In this document: positions 17,301-24,900 of the stretch, piece by piece
How positions within the stretch are numbered: the stretch's first letter is position 1
Layout: every line of letters starts with the position of its first letter
Assembly (NCBI GenBank): GCA_022565805.1
Contig: JAIULZ010000031.1
Span: 1 to 34,532, forward strand
DNA length: 34,532 nucleotides
Direction of reading: 5' to 3'
Source: Balneolales bacterium
Lineage (GTDB): Bacteria; Bacteroidota; Rhodothermia; Balneolales; Cyclonatronaceae
Program-made: the position numbers and the translations under genes
Notes under the pieces: generated by a model
The model's input: the letters and a program-made list of their open reading frames with translations, nothing else
Told to the model about the DNA's origin: nothing
The model's database searches: none

Positions 17301-18466
17301 TCTCCATTTTGATTGAATGTGACCTTATTTCCCAAGCGGTCACCGGTATCAATACCGGTAAACCCATCTTCTGAAAGGATGAAGCTATCTGCTTCTTTTT
17401 TATATAAAAGCACCTGCCCTCTGTCAGAGGCCCCTTTTGGAGCACCGACCGCAAGTATTTCTCCGTCTGGCGAAATATCTATGGAATGCCCAAACTGTGA
17501 ACCCGCTGCCGTTCCGTTTAGCTGCTGCAATAAGGTTCCGTCCCATCCATAAATAAACACTGCCCCGGTTCCATTATTCAAGTTGGGTGCAGAAATAAAT
17601 ACATACTGTCCATCATTGCTTATCTTTACCTGCGAGCCAAAACGATCTCCGGTTTCCGGGCCTGTCAGGGTTCGTACAAGGTTTTGCCGGGTTGCGGGCT
17701 GATCCGTAATTGATCCGCTGTACAAATAAACCCGGCCCGGGGCCGCCACCGGGTGAGCCCCAATTAACTCCAGATCTTCAGGGATATAATAAGTCGCGCC
17801 TACCGCTATTCGGGTGCCGCCCGGTGTAATGTCGAGTGCTGCGCCATAGGCATCGTTTATTTCAGGAGAGGTGAGTCTTCTTTGTCGCACATCTCCGGGG
17901 CCTTGCGGGAAAAAGAAATATACGCTGTTTGGTATCGTCCTTTCAAAATTTTCATCTAACATAGCCAGAGTGGTTACAAGAGCAAGGTCCGATACTTCTG
18001 AATATGCAATAGAATAGCCGAGATGCTCTGTACCCACATAAAACCCATGCTCAGAAAAATCATAAGTAGGTACCTGATAAAAATTTAGCGTACGCACGTA
18101 ACTGCGGTCATACGTTCCGATATAGGAGTGAACAAGAAATATTTCGACAGAACCTGATGAACCCGAGCTTTGAATGTTAACATCAACGGTTTTTGTCTGA
18201 TACATTCTAAAGTCTTCGCCATGAGCCATGTTGTATCCGAACCGTGCGTTGGGACCGGGTATAAAGTTGTTTTCTACGGGAGCCCCCCTTTCATCGAATT
18301 CGGCTCCGATACTGATTTGCCCGACGGCCGAATCTGTAAAAAGAAAGCCGGCGCCTGCTCCAAGAAGCAACAGAAGTAATAAATGACGTGCAGTGTAGAA
18401 ATGCCTGGAAAGGTGAGCAGCAAAATTACTGAATATTTCGGACGAAGGAGTAGAAAGAGATTTCAT
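11390..18466 (-). CDS. Giant T9SS-secreted FG-GAP/VCBS/GLUG-repeat protein
   Basis: A 2358-aa exported protein with a long signal peptide (hydrophobic core ~28-44, cleavage after SAVGQ). Order of parts: FG-GAP-like blades (~195-470; FGHSIDISPDGEILAVGAPKG type); an Ig/IPT-like strand domain (~467-550); VCBS repeats in two blocks (~640-945 and ~1055-1380; DINRNGKLDIVAAVTG pattern); a fibronectin III-like domain (~1390-1485); GLUG-type beta repeats (~1490-1820; DVGGLAG, STGGISG, YTGGLVGYN); a ~440-aa pre-sorting module beginning at N1836 (GWRMIGAPG, GWHLISNPYPFPVDW); and a C-terminal T9SS sorting domain (NYPNPFNPTT...MVLVK). Cell-surface or released; ligand unknown, adhesin-like. No catalytic motif is seen. 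It shares the C-terminal ~520 aa with the divergent giant gene and has tandem 21-bp sites ~102 bp upstream. Confidence 0.93.
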   Translation of the reverse strand: MKSLSTPSSEIFSNFAAHLSRHFYTARHLLLLLLLGAGAGFLFTDSAVGQISIGAEFDERGAPVENNFIPGPNARFGYNMAHGEDFRMYQTKTVDVNIQSSGSSGSVEIFLVHSYIGTYDRSYVRTLNFYQVPTYDFSEHGFYVGTEHLGYSIAYSEVSDLALVTTLAMLDENFERTIPNSVYFFFPQGPGDVRQRRLTSPEINDAYGAALDITPGGTRIAVGATYYIPEDLELIGAHPVAAPGRVYLYSGSITDQPATRQNLVRTLTGPETGDRFGSQVKISNDGQYVFISAPNLNNGTGAVFIYGWDGTLLQQLNGTAAGSQFGHSIDISPDGEILAVGAPKGASDRGQVLLYKKEADSFILSEDGFTGIDTGDRLGNKVTFNQNGDLLAVAAPGNEGRVFFYKYSTMTGWSNSGIIQPPPGASGFAASISWRDENLLKVTSPEESNPGVNFKGRARVYRYREPLPVIHNILPNTTPANQPIRIEHNGFTDNQVELRRIDLASSNFVPVDSAGPGYIYISPNLPNGTYTVVLFNQSAGSNVPLRRHYEYINIVQAGGMFRSTPIEAANLDYTTPSPFNSRIELGYMHGAFVNTPALFNSGLSSGPQEIRNPDGTINLQTSTSGFRFASTSDAFTRVPNGMPNSTNTFALGDLNRSGAVNVVAGGDALYYLDDPNSRQGNNQFAQDPFLTTLITDDVGSIRDIKLADMNDSGSLDVVFADAERDDIAIFDNTLGVVSPDRQLVSGTATGVLSVEAFDINGNGSNDIAAAITGDNTIAWFENPQDNSDNWTKHIISNQADGVSKIVAADINRNGKLDIVAAVTGRNEVIWYENLGNGSFSDGRVIYDEAWSTPYVAVADFSGNGYDDVAVVSRSSANHTGQKLVWIPNTGNTAPNERLFGEAIHIHKTGGSQPAFSSVYPYNHTLSPNMDIAVLTSEGVIQVYQNRFDNQRLQSPAQTMFSPGDVLPVPVSNMGNSTANISVELNTSATSSGGVSVPVDSLVSGTLYNTISSSTPPGVYFVRIQRNNTVLVLPEVVTITSSGGLFDNPEQLSTTEADQLYWIDLNKNGTYDRIIVTSSGELLIQRDGADITLATGVSSEVLFRDVQNSQFPDIIFLSDNNTRLKWIENLNYLPGVQEQDAYSRPNEISAGIAEFGAFTAGDLTGNGLTDFVVTAATGNSAIWLQQQELTQLFTEQTFTAPLSENIRKVLVSDLNLDGRNDLVFAGISSIGWIENNGGDSPLSGGQVLLTGLNNAEKLSAADLTGNRYPDLLLREAGSGHLKWFTNDGFAAFTPGGTLEGTEASTVIQTFGTADLSGNGRLDVVAAGESSLFYFIYNPADSTYFPPQQIAETQSAQQIAFGHLTRNGFVDVIWRQSDGIFGAQNTLGSGPSLTTPEQNLSGAELSQNFGWSETDFASLYQLEIATDSNFTTLVADTTLPAATAIEEVLGLEYFSSYHWRVRGIFERADGLLPMLWSESRSFTTKLMAGGGIEENPWQITSLADLDRVRFDREAYFILSEDIDLSSATREADGEFWNDGAGWEPLGTGSNRFTGTFDGNNHEITGVRIHRPETGYMGFLGAVSNATIKNLRLTNVTITGSRDVGGLAGELNNVIVENVHVSGSVTATATWDSGGITGRMIEGSSILKSSTNVQVQGGNSTGGISGFVANGNSIDQSYALGNVTATGDYTGGLVGYNTGIISRSYALGNVSSSGNRVGGIIGYNLEAGTLEKSYAAGSISGNSETGGLIGLNQANVSESFWDAETSGLPDGNTDGQQGLSTAFMKDIHTFTNAGWDFENVWAIRSDSLASYPYLQNNMSETEPGVIQLPSLSYEIAGPNAGWRMIGAPGLFSRYSTLLDGLWTQGYPGASNSANGASNVFWYDESTREWKAPAHASDFIANESDDPTASLGKAILVYVYEDEEWPQSVQFNGFQTEGEIPVQLTSTVATPDDGNQGWHLISNPYPFPVDWRSIVANGLSDVLPVIFIYDANSFEGQGAYRVHYGFDIPSLPGTISHNGILPPFQGFWARTAEMDGTPGTITFKPEHQSDGDGQLYRNDESEQEETIHSIVFSVSDENSSAVTVLHLLQDEQAREELVLPPVNLNSPRLLWGFEAEPARPAVYQSVYSESGFEHQLEMELLVKETGTYQIEVSDFDIREDETMTLTDHQTGETIVLTPGQPYIFTHQRQEQTQGKGNGDKNESRKAGVSAGTTSGRGIISASENEPRPLELPFLQSQNDNQKDDSSPSSEMDKLRFTIGLTVGSFLSTEPITELPRQVTLNQNYPNPFNPTTTIQYGLPETTNIRLDVFNMLGQRVATLVNGEQTAGYHTAQFDGQRLASGIYIYRLQAGTNVLTRKMVLVK

Positions 18467-18568
18467 ATTGTGTCGTGTTTTTTCAGATTTTGCTTTGTAT
18501 GAAGATGTGCAAAGCTTTCGATTAGCGTATTTAGAATTTATAAGGTAAGCAAACGGGAAGCAGCCAAG

Positions 18569-18610
18569 TTAGTACGCATCGGTCAAACTTTAGTACAGAT
18601 CGGTCAGGTT
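18569..18610 (-). promoter_or_regulatory. Tandem 21-bp operator pair for the leftward giant gene
   Basis: Two abutting 21-bp units on the minus strand. The distal unit (18590-18610) has core CCTGACCGATCTGTACTAA and the proximal unit (18569-18589) has core TTTGACCGATGCGTACTAA. The pair ends 102 bp before the ATG at 18466. It matches the consensus of the pair serving the opposite gene. A 21-bp period is two helical turns, so a dimer would bind one face of the DNA, as AraC-family proteins do. Binding by the neighbouring HTCS is inferred. Confidence 0.75.
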
Positions 18611-18770
18611 GGTGTTCACATAGAAGGCTTTTTGAACATTTATAGAAGCAAACTGATATTCAGGAAAAATGTCTGAATTTATGGTTTTTAAAATGGGGGA
18701 TGGCATATCAAGTTCGGGTGACATGGGGCATGATTCCCTTTTTTTATCCAGTTTAAGGTCACCATCCCTG

Positions 18771-18812
18771 ATTTTGACAAATTCGTGCTATACTTTGAAC
18801 GATTTGTGCTAA
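18771..18812 (+). promoter_or_regulatory. Tandem 21-bp operator pair for the rightward giant gene
   Basis: Two abutting 21-bp units on the plus strand: distal 18771-18791 (core TTTGACAAATTCGTGCTAT) and proximal 18792-18812 (core TTTGAACGATTTGTGCTAA). The pair ends 96 bp before the ATG at 18909. Across all four copies the bases A1, T5, G6, A7, A11, T12, G15, T16, C18, T19 and A20 are invariant, position 17 is a purine, and position 14 a pyrimidine. Confidence 0.75.
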
Positions 18813-18908
18813 CGGCTGGCCTGTCTCAAGAGTTAATTTATTACGTGGATTCAGCGACACTACTGTAATCCATAGTTATGACTTCGTATAAATCCCCGAA
18901 TAAATTCT

Positions 18909-21900
18909 ATGAGACAAAAAACTAATCCCATTGCCATTTTTTGTGTGTCGTTGCTTTTTTTGTGCACCCTTGTGTTTGGGCAAACGGCAATAGCTCAGCA
19001 AATTATTTATGTTAAGGCAGATGCCACCGGTGCCAATAACGGCACTTCCTGGCAGAATGCCTTCACCCAGCTGCAGCCTGCCATTCATGCAGCGGGTACC
19101 ACCGATCAGATTTGGGTAGCGGCCGGTACCTATTACCCAACCGAGCAGCGTATTGCAGGTGTAAACCGCAGCCGCTCATTTGTGATACCCGACTATAAAG
19201 ACGGAGTGCACATTTACGGGGGATTTGCCGGCACTGAAACACAGCTGTCGCAACGAACCAATCCGGGCGCCAATATAAGCCGGCTGTCGGGGGATGTAGA
19301 CCAAAACGATAAACCTCAAAATATTTATGAGGATAGTGACAGAACCCAAGGGCATCCAGCTCCATTTACGTTACAAGCCACGGATCACATTGTATTATCA
19401 GCGTTTTTTAACACTAATTTTGGCGGATTCATCCAAATATCAGATAATGCAAATGTGTATAGTGTATTGTCGTTGGGTGGTGGTATTACCCGCGCTACAG
19501 TATTAGACGGACTTACCATTTCCGGTGGTGTTGCGGCAGAACAAGAGTTAGCACTATACATTGAAGATGAATTTTTTTATTCCGGAGGTGGTCTGAATTG
19601 CAATGGATGTAGCACAACTTTTCGAAATGTTCGTTTCGAAGGTAATTATTCTATGCAATATGGTGGTGGGGTTTCAATTTATAATAATGGCGATCCGCTA
19701 TTTATAAATAGCGTTTTTTATGGGAATGGAGTCGGAGGAGATATACCCAACAACAGTCAACCTGTTAATACCAGTGCAATGCAAATAAGAGTGGAGTTGC
19801 TATTTGAAGGTATGCCCATTGATATTTTTGATCTTGGTGGCACCGGTGGCGCAATTCATGTAGCAAGTAGCGCCAATACTGAAATCATTAACAGTACATT
19901 TTTTGGTAATCTGTCTTCTTTTCCCGGAAGGCAAATCAAAGTTGAAGGGAATTTCACATTCAGGAATAGCATTACGTGGGGTAGCTTTGGTTTAGGAATT
20001 GATCCGGGTGATGACATAATTGCTAATACTGGTAGTATTTTTAACAGCGTGCTGCAGACGGGTTGCCCGACAAATGTGGCTTGCGCAGAGATTTCGAGTT
20101 CCGATCCCCTGCTAAACGATAGTCTCATCATTACCAGTGCCTCCAGCTCGGCGGTTGGAAGAGGCGATAACTCATTTCTGCCGGCAGATACCGATGATCT
20201 TAACGGGAATGGCGACGCCGAAGAACCCTTGCCTTTCGATGCAGCCGGTAATCCGCGTATTCAAGGAATAGTTGTGGATGCAGGGGCCTTCGAAAGTCCC
20301 TTCGAATTTGCATTTAATCACTCCTATTCTGCGGTTTCGCCGGGTCAGCAACAGCGGTTGACCTATTTTGGAGCAGGCTCTACTACGTCTGTAACCCTCA
20401 ACAATACGCCTGTTAATGATTTTACCATAGAAAACGCTAATCAAGTAAGGCTTACCATTCCGGAAGGTGCAGAAAGCGGACTCTATCGTGTTGTAAATAA
20501 TCTTGGAGAATTCGAAAGTTCTGAGGAAATCATCATTACTGATGCCAATGGCGGCGGTCGTGCTTTGGCGGCTAATGGCAGCGGGTTTGTAGAAGTGCCC
20601 GGAGACCCGGCATTCCGGAGTAACGCGATCAGCATTTCCTTTTGGATGCGCGTTACCGATCCTAACGCCTTTAGCGGGGATATCATTAGAAAAGGACAAG
20701 GAGAGCGTACAACGTTTAACCTCAGGGCTAACCCAAACACTGAAAGTGATCAGCTTACATTTCAGCTGGGTCTGCTAAATTTAAATAACCCCAATAATCC
20801 ACCCGTCATTACAGACCGTTTAAGCTCCGGCAGCATAAATGTGATGTCTGGCTCGTGGCATCATGTTGTTACTACTTATAATGATTTTGGTAATGGTAGT
20901 CAAACCATCAAATTGTCTGTTGACGGAATCATCCTCAGCAGGAGTGTCAGCAATAGTGCTATAGCAACCTACTTTGATCCAAATGAGTACTCTTCAATTC
21001 GTATCGGAAATGGGAACGGCTTTGAAATTGATAATCTGATGTACTGGAACCGGGAATTAAGTACCGGTGAAATGGCGGATTTGCGCCTGCGACACCTAAG
21101 CTTGAGCCCCTTTGACCCTGAAGCAAACGGGCTGATTGCCAGCTACCGCTTCGATTCCGACAGTGCCGACACCGTTTATGATTATGCGGGAAGGAAAAAC
21201 GGAGCCATAGTGGGCGGTATAGCGCGTTCGGCCTTCAGCGGGGCACCGGTTGCAACAACCATGGGTAGCACCGCGGGAACATCCGGAGCAACAATTAGCT
21301 TATCAAATCAGGATTATGAGGCATTGATGCTCGGGAATCCTGCTGAAGAACTTCTTGCCGGAAACTTGCCGGGAGAGTCTTATGCATTTGATGTATCAGA
21401 AGCAGACAGCCGCCGCAGTCCGGTGTCCTGGTTTGTAGTGCGAAATTCAAACGAACCTACACAGGCTGAAATCAGTTACGCCAACATCCCCGCTTTAGAC
21501 AATTCGCAATCACTCAAGGTTATTTACAGACCCATTTCGGGTAAACCCTGGGAATTGGCACCCGGAAACTGGGTTCATGATCCCGCGCAGCGCAGTTTTT
21601 CGCTTGAATCAGCAAGAGGTCTGTTGCCGGGTGAATACAGCATAACCAATGCTCCAATTGTTTTGCTATCTGCTTCAGTTAGCCCGCTTGCCCAAAACGC
21701 AGCCCCGGGCGAAAATGTGCAATTTACCGTAACGCTCAGAAATACCGGTGCGGATGGCACAACCTTGAATACCACGGCGGGAATCAACGTTCAGGGGCTG
21801 GAAAACATCTCTTTTTCGGGCGGGTCTGTGAGCGGAACGACCTGGACGGTTCCCGAACTCGAAGCCGGGGGATCGGCAACCCTCTTAATTAACGGAACCC

Positions 21901-24900
21901 GCGCATCAGGTTCCGATAATGCCACCCTAACAGCCTCAGTAAGCAATCCCTTTTACAGTGTGTTAAACGGCGGTCAGACCGCGCAGGTTTTTGATCCGGT
22001 GTACGAAACAGGTCAGCATATAAACATCACCGATATCTACTTATCTGCTCAGCCGAGCCCGGATGTGATGGGTATGCTGGATTCGGACTTCACTATGGAG
22101 GGCTGGATAAAACGGACAGATGAGCGTCCAGATAACCCCATTTTGTCCCAGTTCAATATTCAGAACACCAATACGCTGCGTATTGGCTTAATTAACGCAA
22201 GGCCAATTCTGGAGTTTAACGGCAGTCGTTTAACGGCTGTAGGCTTCCTACAGGCTGGTATATGGTATCATCTTGCATTTACGTTTGACAAGATCACCGG
22301 AGAGCGTAAAATATTTATTAATGGAGTGCAGCAGGCATCTGATGTTACCGACGCCGGAGCGATTTTGTTAAACTCTCCCCTGATTATTGGCGGCTGGAAC
22401 TCCGAAAATAACCGCACTCAGTTTGATGGATTTAAAGGCGGTATGCATAATCTCCGGATATGGAATGCATCGCTTACCCGGGAGGATATTCTGAAGCGAA
22501 TGCATCAGCATATTCCGGCAAATGATCCTCTGTATGGGTCGCTAACGGCCGATTTTAGATTTACGGAGGGACAAGGTGCATTGGCCTTCGATTACGCAGG
22601 TGGGAATCTGTTTACTAGCCCGCAAAACGATATCTGGAACGCGCGAGGCGGGGTGCTTTTTGGAACCGAAAGTGCCGTTGCGGCGGTGGATGTTCCGGCA
22701 TCTGCAGGTCTGTCCGGTGCTTCAATAAGCGCGTCGGGCGTTACAGAACGGGAAGTCATTCTGCATGTTTCCGGCCGGCCCGATGGCCCCGATCGTACTC
22801 CCGATGATATTGGCGAATCGTACGATGTTCAATTAAGTGAACTTTCACTCCCGCGCCCTAACGTAACCTGGAGCTTAAAAAGTACGCTCGGAGATCTGCC
22901 ACAAGCCGATCTGGAACTTGCCTACGGCGCGCTTAGCCTTGCCGATGAACTACCCGAAAGACTGTACGTTATCCACCGTACCGGTCCCGATCAAGACTGG
23001 GGCCTGGATCCTTCGTGGACGCATCACCCGGATACAAAAACTTTTACCCGCTCTGGTTCGATACAAATGGGCGAGTACAGCATCATAACAGTGCCAACAG
23101 CCAATTTAAGTTTGGATATGGAACTCATTAGCATTGGTTCCCCAAATGAGGACAGTTTTGAACTCCGGTTTACGGCTACCAATACAGGTATAGATACCCC
23201 AACCGAAGCTACAGTAACCACGATTGTCAGCAGTCTTTCGGCCTTCACCGGTCTGGAAGCAGACGGGTCCGGCTTCGATCCGGAAAACCTGTCTTGGACT
23301 ATTAGCGAGCTGGCGCCCGGAGTTACCAAAATCCTGATAATATCGGGCCTTATAAATGATGACGCCCTTATTTCTCTCCAGTCTGTGATTACAGGATCGG
23401 GTGTGCTAAATCTTGCTTCTGAGGAGCAAATAAGCAGTAGCGCGGTCATTTCAAAAGCTCCCTACGGCTCAGGATCCGCCTTACGTTTAATTAACGAACT
23501 TAACACAGGCGCCACTGGAAATCAGCTGGGATTGGTAAACAGCAGCTTCACTGTAGAAGCCTGGATTAATCCGTCAGTCATCTCGGGTGATCAAGCCATT
23601 TTAGGACAATCGATTCCGGAAAATCCGAATTCCCGTGCCCTTCATTTGATTCTCAGAAACGGCAAAATACTGATGGGCTTTTTTACGGATGACCTTGTTG
23701 GGCAGACCGATGTGCCGGCCAACACATGGTCGCACATTGCTTTTACCTATGATGTGGAAACCAATGCCCGCGTAGTGTACCTGAACGGAGTTGCCGATGG
23801 TTCAAATAATGCTACCGGGCCGTTTTTGGGTGAAGGAAACGTGTATATCGGGAAATGGACCGATACAGCTTTTCTGAACGGCCGCATAGACGAACTCCGC
23901 ATCTGGAACAGCGCGCGAACTGAGGAGGAAATCTTCCAGAACAAGCACCGCACGATTTCCGTGCTGGATGCCGATTTTCAAAACCTCAATGCCTATTATC
24001 GCTTTGATGAAGGCACAGGCACGGTAGCTCACGACATTCGCAATGGATTTAACGCTGATTTTGCCGGAAATTCGGTTTGGGAAACCAGTACGCTGCAGCT
24101 TGGCCGCGAGGCGCAGCTTGTCAGCGAAAACGGAACGGGCAGCGCGGGGGACTCTGGCAGTACCATAGAAATGGAGTCGCTTACGGGCGGTTCGGCAACG
24201 GTGTACACCTACGGAAACATCAACGCAATAAGGACATCGGAAAGCCCGGGCGAAGATTTCGACGCCCTCACCGATCTAGAAATACAGTCGCGAAGCGCCA
24301 TAGTGTGGGGCATCATCGCCGAAGAAAACCCGGATATGCAGGTTGACTTACGCATAGACTACAGCAGCCTGCAGGACACTTCACAAATCAATCAGTCGCC
24401 GGGTTTAATTTTTCGCACCAATGCCGGGGCCGAATGGCAGCTTTTGCCCGACAGCGCCTGGGTGCGTAATGTGTCGGCGAAAACGATAAGCTATAGCGGT
24501 CCGCTGCTTGCCGGAGAATACTCGCTGGCCATTGTGCCCTTTCTTTCCACCACCTACACCGGAAATACGGCCGGCTGGCGAATGGTAGGAAACCCCGGTA
24601 GCTTCGCGCGATACAGCGATGTGCTTTCCCAGGTCTGGACGCAGGGCTTTCCGGGCTCCAGCCAGAGCGAAACCGGAGTTTCCAATGTTTATTTTTATGA
24701 TGAGCCATCCCGCTCGTGGCAGCCGCCCGCCAATGCCATTAATATCTTTGGAACGGGCGTAAGCCAGGGCGCGCAGTCGGTTGGGAAATCCTCCATCGTG
24801 TACTTTTTTGAGGATGAGTTCCCGATCGAGATACGGCATACGGGCATCAAAAACTCGGGTGAAGTGGAGCTGGTTCTAAACGCTACGGTGCAGGACCCCG

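Larger units (their letters stand above)
18467..18908. other. Divergent regulatory region between the two giant genes
   Basis: This 442-bp region has no gene. It contains two pairs of abutting 21-bp direct repeats, one oriented toward each gene (18569-18610 and 18771-18812). AT-rich tracts that could serve as -10 elements follow each pair toward the gene: 'tttataa' at 18537-18543 for the leftward gene and 'ttaatttatta' at 18833-18843 for the rightward one. That would put the proximal site over or next to the -35. Untranslated leaders would be roughly 65-70 bases. No Shine-Dalgarno sequence precedes the 18909 ATG. Confidence 0.7.

Noticed and set aside
18775-18795. TTGACA followed by TATACT upstream of the LamG giant gene
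   Set aside because: The spacer is only 9 bases, and both elements fall inside the two tandem operator units, which explain them better.
20172-20699. 175-aa minus-strand frame inside the LamG giant gene
   Set aside because: It is antisense to the end of the beta-helix and start of LamG 1; no domain or signal is visible.
24405-24839. 144-aa minus-strand frame inside the LamG giant gene
   Set aside because: It is a product of the high-GC, stop-poor opposite strand; the sense strand encodes the shared C-terminal module.
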